Source of the DNA: an archaeon
GTDB lineage: Archaea; Thermoproteota; Nitrososphaeria; Nitrososphaerales; Gagatemarchaeaceae
DNA length: 64,000 nt
Reading direction: 5' to 3'
Assembly: GCA_021819105.1 (NCBI GenBank)
Contig: JAKASK010000003.1
Span: 62,001 to 126,000, forward strand
A program made the translations under genes and the position numbers. Shown here in pieces: positions 16,129-24,662 of this stretch. The first letter of the stretch is position 1, and every line of letters starts with the position of its first letter. The notes under the pieces are model-generated. The model was not told the origin of the DNA, ran no database searches, and worked only from the letters and a program-made list of their open reading frames with translations.

Positions 16129-18147
16129 GTGTCGCGGACCAAGACCCTCGCGGCGCTTGCGCTGCTGGTCCTTCTTGGGCTCGCCTCGGCGCTCCGCCCC
16201 GCCGCAGCCGGCGGGCCTCCGCAGCCGCACCTGGTCCCCACCAAGCTGGCCGCAGAGGCCGCGGCAGGCGCGGAGGGGACGCACGCCCGTGCCCCTCCGG
16301 CTTCCCCCCAGTTGCAGCCGGCCACGAACCCGTCCTACGACGAGCAGCTGGGGAGCACCTTCACCCAGAGCTTCACGTCCATGCTGTACAACGTGACGGC
16401 TGTGCCGCAGAGCGACCCTGTTTCTCAGGTCGGCCCCGCATACCTTCTCAACGGGCTCACCGGCAGCGGCTACTGGTACCAGGTGGGGTTATCCTGGAAC
16501 TGGATCTTCCCCTTCGGTTTCGGGATGAACTACGAGGTGTTCGGCCCCGGGGGGAACTCGGTCTTCCCCTCCAACGGGGAGGGGGGCCTTGACTCCTTCT
16601 CCGGGATAGTCAACCCGGGAGACAATGTGTCTCTCAACCTGTACTTCGGCTCGGGCCAGGTCGTGATGCTCGCCGAGGACAGCAACACGGGCGCCTCCGC
16701 CGAGCAGACCTACGGCGCCCAGGGAGCGTCGAGCTTCGTCGGGCTCCCGACACAGACTGCGGACTCCAACGGTTACTTCACCGGGCTCATGACAGAGTGG
16801 TACCACCCGACCCGGTACCTGGGCGACGAGCAGAAGGTCACATACACCACATCCCTCGCCCTCAGCTCGTCGTGGATGTGGGCGGACGAGTTCGAGTGCG
16901 CGGACGCGAACTGCACGAGCCAGTCGCTCGTCTTCTCGGACACCACTCCGGCCCCGGTGGCGTACAATCCTCCCGACGTCCTCGTCCCCTTCTCCTCCAA
17001 CGGGGCCCACATGTACAGCAGCGCCTACCAGTTCATCACAGGGTCCGTGACCCTGGTCCCGCTCACCCTCAGCTACTCGGTACAGGGAGGGGGGACTCCG
17101 GGGGCCCCCACCGTCAGCTACTACCAGGGAGGGGTGCGGAAGACCGGGACGCTCACGGCGGCCGGGTCGACCTTCTACCTAGACCGGGGGAGCAGCTGGA
17201 GCGTGTCAGGGACGCTTCCCGGGGCCGCCCCCGGGGAGCGCTGGGCGACCGACCAGCAGACGAGCGGGACTGCGACTTCGCCGTTCAGCGCCGCCCTTGA
17301 CTACTATCACCAGTACTTCGTGAACTTCACCATCGGAGTCGAGGGAGGCGGCACCGGCTACTCGCTCCCGACTGTCTCTTTCACGCAGTTCGGAAGCGCC
17401 AACGGGACCGTGGCCGGGACCGAGACCTGGGCCGACGCCGGGTCTGCCGCGACCTACCCCGCTTCGCTCCCCGGCTCGACCGCGACCGAAAGGTGGACGG
17501 CAGTCGCTTTGTCTGCGGCCGTCGACGGCCCGGGTCAGGTGCAGCAGTCATACGTCCACCAATACTACATCAGCGTGAGCCTTGCCCCGTCGGGCGGCGG
17601 CCATGTCTCGGCTTCCTCGGGCTGGCTAGACGCCGGAGAGGAAGCGGCCTTCGACGCCACCGCGACCCCAGGCTGGGCGTTCGGGCTCTGGACAGGGACC
17701 GGCGCCGGGTCCTACAGCGGCAGCTCTTCAAGTGCGCCCCTGCAGGTGGTCGGACCCATCAACGAGAGCGCGGTGTTCTACCCTGGACTGACAGTTGCGG
17801 TCGTCGGGAGCGGGTCGGTGAGCTACTCGTACGGCGGCGCCGAGGGGGTGGTCTCCTCAGGTTCCCAGACCATCTTCGCCGCTGGCGGCACTCCGGTCAC
17901 ACTGGCTGCGAGCCCGGCGTCGATCTTCTACTCGTTCACCGGCTGGAAGGGAGCCCTGCAGGGGACCGGCGCGAGCCGGCAGGTGGCGACCTCGGACCCG
18001 GAGTCTGTGACGGCCACCTTCGGATACAACATCGAGACGCTGGGCGGCGCCCTGGCCGCTGCAGTCGCAGTGGGGGTCGCTGCCCTCGCCTTATCGAGGG
18101 CGGCCAGACGGAAGCCGGCGGCAGCCGGAGCCCCTCCGGAAGCATAG
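16129..18147 (+). CDS. Large secreted, membrane-anchored protein, unknown
   Basis: A 672 aa surface protein with a signal peptide (about residues 5-25), a long Trp/Tyr/Gly-rich beta ectodomain and a C-terminal transmembrane helix (about 640-660) plus a basic tail. The middle and end contain repeated units ending in the pattern W-A-T/W-T-A/F-T-G-W (for example G-E-R-W-A-T-D, T-E-R-W-T-A-V, F-T-G-W-K-G), typical of bacterial/archaeal surface repeats. No catalytic motif is recognised. A thermopsin-like peptidase was considered and not supported. GTG 16129 lies 27 nt after CCTAAATAC. Confidence 0.7.
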   Translation: MSRTKTLAALALLVLLGLASALRPAAAGGPPQPHLVPTKLAAEAAAGAEGTHARAPPASPQLQPATNPSYDEQLGSTFTQSFTSMLYNVTAVPQSDPVSQVGPAYLLNGLTGSGYWYQVGLSWNWIFPFGFGMNYEVFGPGGNSVFPSNGEGGLDSFSGIVNPGDNVSLNLYFGSGQVVMLAEDSNTGASAEQTYGAQGASSFVGLPTQTADSNGYFTGLMTEWYHPTRYLGDEQKVTYTTSLALSSSWMWADEFECADANCTSQSLVFSDTTPAPVAYNPPDVLVPFSSNGAHMYSSAYQFITGSVTLVPLTLSYSVQGGGTPGAPTVSYYQGGVRKTGTLTAAGSTFYLDRGSSWSVSGTLPGAAPGERWATDQQTSGTATSPFSAALDYYHQYFVNFTIGVEGGGTGYSLPTVSFTQFGSANGTVAGTETWADAGSAATYPASLPGSTATERWTAVALSAAVDGPGQVQQSYVHQYYISVSLAPSGGGHVSASSGWLDAGEEAAFDATATPGWAFGLWTGTGAGSYSGSSSSAPLQVVGPINESAVFYPGLTVAVVGSGSVSYSYGGAEGVVSSGSQTIFAAGGTPVTLAASPASIFYSFTGWKGALQGTGASRQVATSDPESVTATFGYNIETLGGALAAAVAVGVAALALSRAARRKPAAAGAPPEA

Positions 18148-18320
18148 ATGGGCCCGCCCGGAGTTGGACCGGGGATTCTGGCGCGCAGCTGAAACCAGCG
18201 ATTCGCCGTGTGAGAGCGACGTCATAACCAGGCTAGACCACGGGCCCACTATGCCCGCCATCGCCGGTCGTTAAATAAGCTCGGCTGTTCCGGGCCCGGG
18301 CGACTCGCGCCAGCGGCCGC

Positions 18321-18629
18321 TCACTGAATCGGCTTCGGCCAGATCCTTGCGGCGGACCTGAGCCCGAGGAGCAGGACCGCCATGATCGCACCCGTGCCAA
18401 GGTCCCGGATCGGCACGACCAGCGCATCCGCGTCGATGGAAAACACGTCGAGGAATAGGCGCGCGCCGAAGGCGGCGCATGCCATCGCCACGGCGACGGC
18501 GAAGTAGTCGAAGGCCCTTGAGATTGTGCCTCCCTTGAACACCGACCTCACCCTGTGGAGGTAGAAGAGGAGGAATAGCCCCACGACCAGGACCAGGCCG
18601 TCCGAGGCAAGTGCGACCGCGAGCACCAA
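18321..18629 (-). CDS. Small three-helix membrane protein, unknown
   Basis: A 102 aa protein with three hydrophobic helices (about residues 4-25, 42-65, 78-95) and a short basic end. I recognise no family. It starts at TTG 20 nt downstream of the eL40 stop on the same strand and may be transcribed with it. Conserved membrane proteins of this size are common in archaea, but no function is implied. Confidence 0.55.
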   Translation of the reverse strand: MVLAVALASDGLVLVVGLFLLFYLHRVRSVFKGGTISRAFDYFAVAVAMACAAFGARLFLDVFSIDADALVVPIRDLGTGAIMAVLLLGLRSAARIWPKPIQ

Positions 18630-18648
18630 TGCCCGGGCACCTGTCGGG

Positions 18649-18816
18649 TTACTTCTTCAGCCCGACCGAGCGGTTCTTGAGCCTGAGGTCGCCCGACTTG
18701 CACTTGCGGCACCTCTCGGCGTTCAAGGGGTTCCTCGCCCCGCACCTGAGGCACACCTGGAGGAAGAGCCTCCGTTTCTGAGCGATCTGCTTCTTGGCTG
18801 CGTCGGCTATGGGCAT
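18649..18816 (-). CDS. rpl40e: Ribosomal protein eL40
   Basis: A 55 aa large-subunit protein beginning M-P-I-A-D-A-A-K-K-Q-I-A and containing a zinc ribbon C-L-R-C-G-A-R-N ... C-R-K-C-K-S, with a basic C-terminus (L-R-L-K-N-R-S-V-G-L-K-K). In eukaryotes the same protein is fused to ubiquitin, while archaea carry it alone. The TATA-like CCTTATAGT at 18848-18855 lies 35 nt upstream and could also serve the divergent DUF1801 gene. Confidence 0.9.
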   Translation of the reverse strand: MPIADAAKKQIAQKRRLFLQVCLRCGARNPLNAERCRKCKSGDLRLKNRSVGLKK

Positions 18817-18895
18817 GGCGGGCTTTTCCTCGCCTTCTGAATCCCGACTATAAGGTTTCGGTGACCCTCATGTTCATGGAGCCTCGGCGGCGCCT

Positions 18896-19246
18896 GTGGC
18901 GCCCAGGAACGTCGACGAGTACATCGCGACCGCCCCCGCCTCGGCGCGGCCGAAGCTCAGGGCGATGAGGAGGGCGATCCTCGAGGCGGCGCCGGGAGCC
19001 AGGGAGAGCATGAGCTGCCGGATCCCCTTCTATGACCTCGGAGGGAGGCTCGCCTGGTTCGGGCTCTTCAGGGGGCACATCGGCCTGTACGTTCGCCCGC
19101 CGGTGCTCGAGGAGCACAGGGCAGAGCTCAGGGGGTACGTGACGAAGTCGTCCCTGAACCTCCCGCTCGACGGGAAGGTCCCGGGAGCGCTAGTCAAGAG
19201 GCTGGCAAGGGCGGCGGCCAGGAAGAAGGAGGAACGGGACCCCTAG
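18896..19246 (+). CDS. DUF1801-family protein
   Basis: A 116 aa protein matching the DUF1801 (YdhG-like) fold: V-D-E-Y-I-A at the start, A-P-G-A-R-E-S-M-S-C-R-I-P-F-Y, then W-F-G-L-F-R-G-H-I-G-L-Y-V and a C-terminal K-S-S-L-N-L-P-L-D. The family is widespread and its biochemical role is unknown. GTG 18896 is preferred because it gives the family N-terminus. ATG 18876, closer to the ideal leaderless position, is in another frame. Its stop overlaps the convergent sucD gene by 4 nt. Confidence 0.7.
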   Translation: MAPRNVDEYIATAPASARPKLRAMRRAILEAAPGARESMSCRIPFYDLGGRLAWFGLFRGHIGLYVRPPVLEEHRAELRGYVTKSSLNLPLDGKVPGALVKRLARAAARKKEERDP

Positions 19247-20115
19247 GGCAGGCTCTTCTTGACTAGGGACGGGACTTCCATGGGGGTCTTGGCCACCATG
19301 ACGCCCGCGGCGGTGAGCGCCTTGATCTTGGAGTCGGCGGTGCCGTAGTCGCCGTAGATTATCGCCCCGGCGTGCCCCATCTTCTTCTCCTTTGGCGCGT
19401 GCCTCCCCGCTATGTAGGACACGATGGGCTTCTTGTACCCTGACCTCTCTATGTGCCTCGCGAGCCGCTCCTCTGCGTCTCCGCCTATCTCCCCCACGGC
19501 GACGACCACCTTGGTCTCGGGCATCCCCTGGACGAAGTCCATCCACTCCATGGGGGTGGAGCCGTTGATGGGGTCTCCCCCGATCCCCACCGCGACGGAC
19601 TGGCCGAACCCTGCGGCGGTGAGCTGACCCGCGATCTCGTAGGTGAGGGTGCCGCTCCTCGAGTAGAGCGCGACGCCTCCGGGGGCGAAGGATGGCGCGG
19701 GCATTATCCCCAGCTTCACCTTCTGGGACGGGATTATGATCCCCGGGCAGTTGGGCCCGATGATGGTGGCTCCCCTGCTCTGGGCCAGCTGCACCAGTTT
19801 GAGCTCGTCCCGGACCGGCACGTGCTCGGTGATTATCACGAGCAGCTTGATGCCGGCGTCGAGGGCTTCCTCCCCGGCGGCCAGGGTGAACTCGGCCGGG
19901 ACGAAGCAGACGGAGGCGACTGCACCGGACTTCGCAACCGCTTCGGCGACTGTGTCGTAGACCGGGACCCCCTCCACCGACTGGCCTCCCTTCCCCGGCG
20001 TTGCTCCGGCGGCGACGTTGGTCCCGTAGTCGAGCATGAGCCTGGTGTGGAGCCTGCCGTATCTGCCCGTGATGTTCTGGACGACGACCGGGGCGCCCAT
20101 CTTTGGGAGGTTCAT
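19243..20115 (-). CDS. sucD: Succinyl-CoA ligase, alpha subunit
   Basis: The 290 aa alpha subunit of the CoA-binding, phosphohistidine-carrying enzyme of the TCA cycle (succinyl-CoA + NDP + Pi to succinate + NTP). It has the CoA-binding region (Q-N-I-T-G-R-Y-G-R-L, G-K-G-G-Q-S-V-E-G-V-P-V-Y) and the active-site His in K-K-M-G-H-A-G-A-I-I. The start at 20115 was chosen because M-N-L-P-K-M-G begins the family domain and its ATGA overlaps the sucC stop, showing translational coupling. Confidence 0.9.
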   Translation of the reverse strand: MNLPKMGAPVVVQNITGRYGRLHTRLMLDYGTNVAAGATPGKGGQSVEGVPVYDTVAEAVAKSGAVASVCFVPAEFTLAAGEEALDAGIKLLVIITEHVPVRDELKLVQLAQSRGATIIGPNCPGIIIPSQKVKLGIMPAPSFAPGGVALYSRSGTLTYEIAGQLTAAGFGQSVAVGIGGDPINGSTPMEWMDFVQGMPETKVVVAVGEIGGDAEERLARHIERSGYKKPIVSYIAGRHAPKEKKMGHAGAIIYGDYGTADSKIKALTAAGVMVAKTPMEVPSLVKKSLP

Positions 20116-21209
20116 CCCGCCATCACCACCGCCTCCACGGCCTCGGGGGCAGTCCTGTACAGCCTCACCGGCGAGCCGGCAAGCATCTCCTTCGCCGCCG
20201 CCTCCTCCGCCCCGCTGACCCTGGCGAATATCGGCTTCGACCCCCCTCCGGAGATGACCGCCAGGAGCCCGGCGGCCACGTCGGTGGTCCTTGTTATCCC
20301 CCCGTAGATGTTGACAAGTATCCGCTTCGCCTCGGGGAGCCTGTTCACCAGGCGGAGGGCGGCCTCGATCCTCTCCTGCTGGGCACCTCCCCCGAGGTCG
20401 AGGAAGCACGCTGGCTTCCCTCCTGCGTCCCCCACCAGGTCGAGGGTGGAGAGTACCAGCCCGGCCCCGTTCCCGACGACGGCGATGTCCCCGCCAAGCC
20501 TCACGAAGGCGAACCCCTGGCGGGAGGCCTCCCCCTCGAACTCGTCCTCGGGGTGAAGCTTTGCGAACTCGGGGTGCCTGAAGAGTGCGTTGTCGTCTAT
20601 GATCACTTTGGCGTCAAGGGGGATGAGCATCCCATCCCTCCCCACTGCGAGGGGGTTGATCTCGGCCAGCTCGCATTCCTTCTCCCTGGCGAGGCGCTCG
20701 AGCGAGAGCAGGATCTTGGAGAACTGCCGGGCCCGCTCCCCGTCGAGCTTGAGCTCCGAGGCGACCTCGTCGGCGAAGGGCTGGCTGATCCCATCGAGCG
20801 GAAGCTTCCTGATGACCTTGCCTGACATCGATTCGACGTCGACCCCTCCGGCCTGGGCAGCGATGACGACGAACGACCTGTCTCCCCTGTCGAGGGACAC
20901 CGAGACGTACATCTCGGCATCGTGGGGGTATGCCTGCTCCAACAGAAGGGAGCTGGGCCGCTCGCCCCCGATCGCGAGTTCGAAGATGCGCGCCGCCTCC
21001 TTCTCCGCCTGGGCGGGGTCGGAGACGAGGGCGATGCCTCCCGCCTTGCCTCTGCCGCCGGCGAGGACCTGGGACTTGATCGCCACGGGGGGACTGAGAG
21101 TCGCGAAGGCGCCCCGGACCCCTGCGAGGCCGCTCACCAGGACAGACTTCGGCACAGGGAGCCCGTATGCCTTGAAGAGCTCCTTGGCCTGGTACTCGAA
21201 GAGGCGCAC
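20112..21209 (-). CDS. sucC: Succinyl-CoA ligase, beta subunit
   Basis: The 365 aa ATP-grasp beta subunit. The N-terminal M-R-L-F-E-Y-Q-A-K-E-L-F and the A-I-K-S-Q-V-L-A-G-G-R-G-K-A-G-G-I nucleotide site are typical, as are the E-I-N-P-L-A metal-binding motif and the C-terminal I-L-V-N-I-Y-G-G-I-T-R-T-T-D loop. It forms the heterodimer or heterotetramer with the downstream sucD product. GTG 21209 lies 27 nt after the minus-strand TATA CCTTTAAT. Confidence 0.9.
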   Translation of the reverse strand: MRLFEYQAKELFKAYGLPVPKSVLVSGLAGVRGAFATLSPPVAIKSQVLAGGRGKAGGIALVSDPAQAEKEAARIFELAIGGERPSSLLLEQAYPHDAEMYVSVSLDRGDRSFVVIAAQAGGVDVESMSGKVIRKLPLDGISQPFADEVASELKLDGERARQFSKILLSLERLAREKECELAEINPLAVGRDGMLIPLDAKVIIDDNALFRHPEFAKLHPEDEFEGEASRQGFAFVRLGGDIAVVGNGAGLVLSTLDLVGDAGGKPACFLDLGGGAQQERIEAALRLVNRLPEAKRILVNIYGGITRTTDVAAGLLAVISGGGSKPIFARVSGAEEAAAKEMLAGSPVRLYRTAPEAVEAVVMAG

Positions 21210-21232
21210 AGCAGGCGCGCGAAAGCATCGGG

Positions 21233-21240
21233 ATTAAAGG
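21233..21240 (-). promoter_or_regulatory. TATA box of sucCD
   Basis: Minus-strand CCTTTAAT is centred 27 nt upstream of the sucC GTG at 21209, matching a leaderless start. Confidence 0.5.
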
Positions 21241-21477
21241 TAACTCCCCTAACGTGCATGAGCGGTCGGCCGCCGAGTTCTCTCGGCCAGCTTTCGGGGC
21301 GTGCAGACTTCTGGGACAGGTCAGAGCCACTACTCGAGTCGTCCAACCCGTGGGGAGTTTCAAGCACGACCTGGCCCAAACGTGTCTTCAAACCAGGTTC
21401 GTCCCCACGCCGAAGCCCAGCCAGCAAGAAAAGGAGCCCGGTCTCGGCCCCAACTGGAAGTCACTCTGTCCACAGCG

Positions 21478-21485
21478 ATTAAATA
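21478..21485 (+). promoter_or_regulatory. TATA box of alba
   Basis: ATTAAATA is centred 27.5 nt upstream of ATG 21509 and is one of the best-matching promoter boxes in the window. Confidence 0.6.
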
Positions 21486-21508
21486 GGTCAAACGGAGTTG
21501 TGGCCTCA

Positions 21509-21823
21509 ATGGCCATCCAACCAGAACACGAAGAAGCGCCAATGCAACCACGCGAACCAAACACGATCTACGTAGGGAAGAAACCCACCATGAACTACGT
21601 CCTCGCAGTGCTGACGCAGCTCAACAACGGGTCCGACGTCATCACCGTGAAGGCTCGCGGAAGAGCCATCTCACGTGCGGTAGACGTGGCCCAGGTGCTG
21701 ACGAAGAGGTTCGCCACAGACGTCCGGGTGCAGAACATCTCCATCAACACGGAGCAGGTCAAGAGCACCATAACCGGCGGCATGAGCAACGTCTCCTCCA
21801 TAGAGATCAAGCTCGGGAAGTAG
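21509..21823 (+). CDS. albA: DNA/RNA-binding protein Alba
   Basis: A 104 aa chromatin protein. After a short acidic N-terminal stretch comes the Alba core: V-G-K-K-P-T-M-N-Y-V-L-A-V, I-T-V-K-A-R-G-R-A-I-S-R-A-V-D-V-A, R-V-Q-N-I-S-I-N-T-E and S-S-I-E-I-K-L-G-K. It forms dimers that coat DNA and RNA. In Sulfolobus, acetylation of the lysine pair in the first loop weakens binding, and that K-K is present here. ATG 21509 fits a leaderless start after ATTAAATA; a second ATG at 21541 is less likely. Confidence 0.9.
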   Translation: MAIQPEHEEAPMQPREPNTIYVGKKPTMNYVLAVLTQLNNGSDVITVKARGRAISRAVDVAQVLTKRFATDVRVQNISINTEQVKSTITGGMSNVSSIEIKLGK

Positions 21824-21944
21824 AACGCCCGGGAGGCGGCTCATCGGCGGCGCGCAGCAGCGCCCACCCAGCGTGAGCTGGGGAGAGCCGAGTGGAAGAG
21901 CTGCGGACTCCCCCCCGGCCGACGGACCCTCCGATGGGCGAACA

Positions 21945-21953
21945 TTTTTTATG
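21945..21953 (+). promoter_or_regulatory. TATA box of the NusA-like gene
   Basis: TTTTTTATG lies about 28 nt before ATG 21978. It rejects the longer upstream reading of this gene. Confidence 0.45.
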
Positions 21954-21977
21954 CGTGTAGGAACCCGCGGTCACCAG

Positions 21978-22514
21978 ATGCAGCCGAAGCTCCCCATCTG
22001 CTACTTCGACGCGAGGACAGGGATCCTCTGCGGCAACTGCGAGTCCAGGCTCGCCAAGGGGGAGATAACCCAGGCGGACGTGGACGCGTCGAAGGCGGTG
22101 GCCCACCTCTCTGACAGGGTGGTCGAGCTTCAGAAGGCCACGCTGAAGCGTGCCTTCGAGACCAAGGGGAGCTACGTGCTGGAGTTCGAGGCTTCCGACG
22201 TCCCTTCGCTGAGGTCCAACCCGCTCCTGCTGGAGGAGCTCGAGAACGCGCTGAAGGGGAGGGCCTACGTCGTCGGGGCCGGAGGGAGCGAGAGGAGGTT
22301 CCTGGAGGACGTGTTCTTCCCGGCCAGGGTGCTCACAGTCAACACCGTCTACCTCCCCGACGGGGAGAAGAAGACCAAGGTCATCGTCCCCGCTCGGAGA
22401 AGCGAGCGGAGGATCGGAGACTTCGACAAGCTGAGAGAGGCGGTCAAGCGCGCAAGGGGGATAGACCTCCTGGTGGAGACCGAGCGCGAAGTCGCGGCGA
22501 GCCTTTACAGCTAG
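21978..22514 (+). CDS. nusA: NusA-like KH-domain protein
   Basis: A 178 aa protein of the thaumarchaeal/archaeal 'transcription elongation factor NusA' type. A small zinc-like N-terminus (P-I-C-Y-F-D-A-R-T-G-I-L-C-G-N-C-E-S) precedes a KH-type RNA-binding region (residues about 75-170, with R-S-N-P-L-L-L-E-E-L-E and R-R-F-L-E-D-V-F-F-P-A-R-V). Archaeal NusA homologues consist of little more than KH domains and lack the RNA-polymerase-binding part of bacterial NusA, so a role in transcription is assumed rather than shown. ATG 21978 is the leaderless candidate. Confidence 0.75.
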   Translation: MQPKLPICYFDARTGILCGNCESRLAKGEITQADVDASKAVAHLSDRVVELQKATLKRAFETKGSYVLEFEASDVPSLRSNPLLLEELENALKGRAYVVGAGGSERRFLEDVFFPARVLTVNTVYLPDGEKKTKVIVPARRSERRIGDFDKLREAVKRARGIDLLVETEREVAASLYS

Positions 22515-22558
22515 GCGGAAGGAAGAAGATAAGGCGAGGAGCGGCGCTCGCCCCCAGA

Positions 22559-23288
22559 GTGACCCGCCACGGCAGCCTATGACAGCATCGCAAGGTACTA
22601 CGACTCGACCCGGACCCCTCTGCCTCAGGAGGCGTTGGCGGGGATGACCAGGGCGTTCGCGGCGCATGGTTGCAGGTCGGTCTTCGAAATCGGGGTGGGG
22701 ACCGGGAGGGCGGCGGCACCGCTCGCCGCGGCCGGGTTGGAGATGACCGGGCTGGACATTTCGAGGAAGATGCTGGAGCGGGCCCGCTCCAAGGGGCTCG
22801 CGCAGCTGGTCGTCGGGGACGGCGCGGCGCCCCCGTTCAGGGGAGGGTCCTTCGATGCGGTCCTCATGGTGCACGCGGTCCACCTGTTCAGGGACCAGGT
22901 GGCACTGATGCGCGAAGTGGCGCGGATCAGCAGGGTCGGGGCGTTCGTGCTCCTGACGAGGACGGAGAGGGAGAGGGGGCCGGGGGGGCGGTCAAGGTCC
23001 GGGGGGGCCCGGCTGGGGATGAGGCTCAGGCGGAGAGACATGATGGTGAGGTTCCCGCCCGACGAGGTCGCGGTCGTGAGCGACGTCATCGTCGACGGCT
23101 CGTTCCGGCAGAAGGTCAAAAACGGGAGAGGGGCCCGCTGGTGGCGGACCTACATCCGGTCGGTCTCGGACGCCTTCACGGAGCTTTGGCGCATGGCCGG
23201 GCTGGGGCCGTCCGGGCCAACCCACGAGGTCTCGCTGCTGCTCTTCTGGAGGTCTGAGAGGTTCTCGGCGCCCCGGGCCCCAGCCTGA
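22559..23288 (+). CDS. Class I SAM methyltransferase, 5' end frame-broken
   Basis: A roughly 240 aa Rossmann-fold methyltransferase. Motif I is V-F-E-I-G-V-G-T-G-R-A-A-A-P-L, motif II has D-I-S-R-K-M-L and motif IV is F-D-A-V-L-M-V-H-A-V-H-L-F. The domain's natural N-terminal helix (Y-D-S-I-A-R-Y-Y-D-S-T-R) is encoded from 22578 but has no start codon in frame. GTG 22559 lies at leaderless spacing from AGATAAGG (22527-22534) but meets TGA after seven codons and is one base out of phase. TTG 22635 would cut off the helix. Substrate unknown. Confidence 0.65.
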
Positions 23289-23307
23289 AGGGGCAGAGCG
23301 CGGCCGC

Positions 23308-24621
23308 CTAGGGCTGCAGCCTTTCGGGGTCCCTGGGGAAGAGGGCGGCTTCCTTGATGTTTTCGATCCCCAGCAGATAGGCGGTGAACCTTTCGATGCC
23401 GAAGGAGAACCCGCCGTGAGGGGGGACGCCGTAGCGGAATGGCTCCGTGAACCACTCCAGCGCCTCGGCGCTGTACCCCCTTTCCTTGATCTGCGAGACT
23501 ATCTTGTCGTGGCGGTGCTCGCGCTGGCCCCCGGACGACAGCTCAACCCCCCTGTAGACGAGGTCGACGGACCTGGCGTACTCCGGCTCGGCGTCCACCC
23601 GCATGACATAGAAGGGCTTCACCGCGGAAGGGAACCGGTTCAGGAAGAAGAAGTCCGACCCCGTCTCCCTCTTCACTTCTGCGGCGAGGGCGCGCAGGGA
23701 GGGGTCGTCGATGTCCTGGCCCCGCGGGAGCTTCCTCCCCAGCTTTTCGATGGTCCCGTAGACCTCAGGGAACGAGACCTCGGGGAAGGGGGTCTTTGGC
23801 AACACCGGCTCCTGCTTCAGGAGGGCGAACTGGTCGGGGCAGCGCTTGATCGCCTTCTCGACCCCGTGCACTATCATCTCCTCCTCCAGCCGCATGGTGT
23901 CGCGCTCGTCGGCGATGAACCCGACCTCCGGGGCGATGGTCCTGTGCTCGCTGAGGTGCCGCGGAGTGTGGGAGACCTCGGCCCTCCAGTTTGTGCCGAG
24001 GTCGTAGATGCGGTCGAACCCACCGGCGATGGTGAGCTGCCTGTGGAGCTGCGGGTCCTGCCGCAGGTAGGCCTCCTTTCCGTAGAAGTCGATCTTGAAG
24101 ACCTCGGAGCCGCCTTCGGACACCCCGCCGATTATGCTCGGAGTGAAGGCCCTGATGAAACCGGCCCCCTGGAGATACTCTTCGAACCCCTGCACCAGGG
24201 CGTTCTCTATGTTGAAGACTGCGGCGGTCTCCGGGCGCCGGAGCTCCAGGGACCTCCAGCCGAGCCGGGTGTCCAGCGAGGCGGCCGTCACCCCCCTGGG
24301 GTCGAGCGGGAGGGGGGACGCTGCCTTGGCGATGACCACGATGGAGGAGGGGACGACCTCGAAGCCCATGCGGGCGGCCCTGCTCTCCTTGACCTCCCCC
24401 AGGCACGATATCACGTCCTCCTGGTGAAGCCCGGACACCGTGGCGTAGAGCTCGGGGGTGACTGACTTCTTGGGGACCGCCAGCTGCACCACCCCCCTCG
24501 AGTTGCGCAGTATGACGAAGCTGATCCCTCCGAGGGCCCGGACGTCGTGGACCCACCCCTCGAGGCGGACCTCGCGGCCGATCCTGGCCTTCAGCTCCGC
24601 GGGTGTGAACGGCTCCTGCAT
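23308..24621 (-). CDS. aspS: Aspartyl-tRNA synthetase
   Basis: A 437 aa class IIb synthetase. The N-terminal OB fold (V-R-L-E-G-W-V-H-D-V-R) binds the anticodon. The catalytic core has motif 2 with W-R-A-E and R-H-L-S-E-H, and motif 3 G-G-F-S-F-G-I-E-R-F. Length and OB placement are those of the archaeal/eukaryotic AspRS type, which is often non-discriminating and also charges tRNA-Asn; the sequence alone does not settle that. Of two in-frame ATGs, 24621 was chosen because it lies 27 nt after the minus-strand TATA CTTATCCC. Confidence 0.88.
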   Translation of the reverse strand: MQEPFTPAELKARIGREVRLEGWVHDVRALGGISFVILRNSRGVVQLAVPKKSVTPELYATVSGLHQEDVISCLGEVKESRAARMGFEVVPSSIVVIAKAASPLPLDPRGVTAASLDTRLGWRSLELRRPETAAVFNIENALVQGFEEYLQGAGFIRAFTPSIIGGVSEGGSEVFKIDFYGKEAYLRQDPQLHRQLTIAGGFDRIYDLGTNWRAEVSHTPRHLSEHRTIAPEVGFIADERDTMRLEEEMIVHGVEKAIKRCPDQFALLKQEPVLPKTPFPEVSFPEVYGTIEKLGRKLPRGQDIDDPSLRALAAEVKRETGSDFFFLNRFPSAVKPFYVMRVDAEPEYARSVDLVYRGVELSSGGQREHRHDKIVSQIKERGYSAEALEWFTEPFRYGVPPHGGFSFGIERFTAYLLGIENIKEAALFPRDPERLQP

Positions 24622-24662
24622 CGACATGGGGTCCGTACGGCGTGGGATAAGAGCTTGGGGAC

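Larger units (their letters stand above)
21210..21508. other. Intergenic region between sucC and alba
   Basis: About 300 nt between divergent genes. It holds the sucC TATA at 21233-21240 and the alba TATA at 21478-21485. I see no tRNA, rRNA or protein gene in the middle. A hairpin-rich piece around 21266-21292 (GGTCGGCCGCCGAG ... CTCGGCC) has no known match. Confidence 0.3.

Noticed and set aside
16129-18147. Thermopsin-type protease
   Set aside because: Only vague resemblance in a beta-rich ectodomain; no catalytic motif could be identified.
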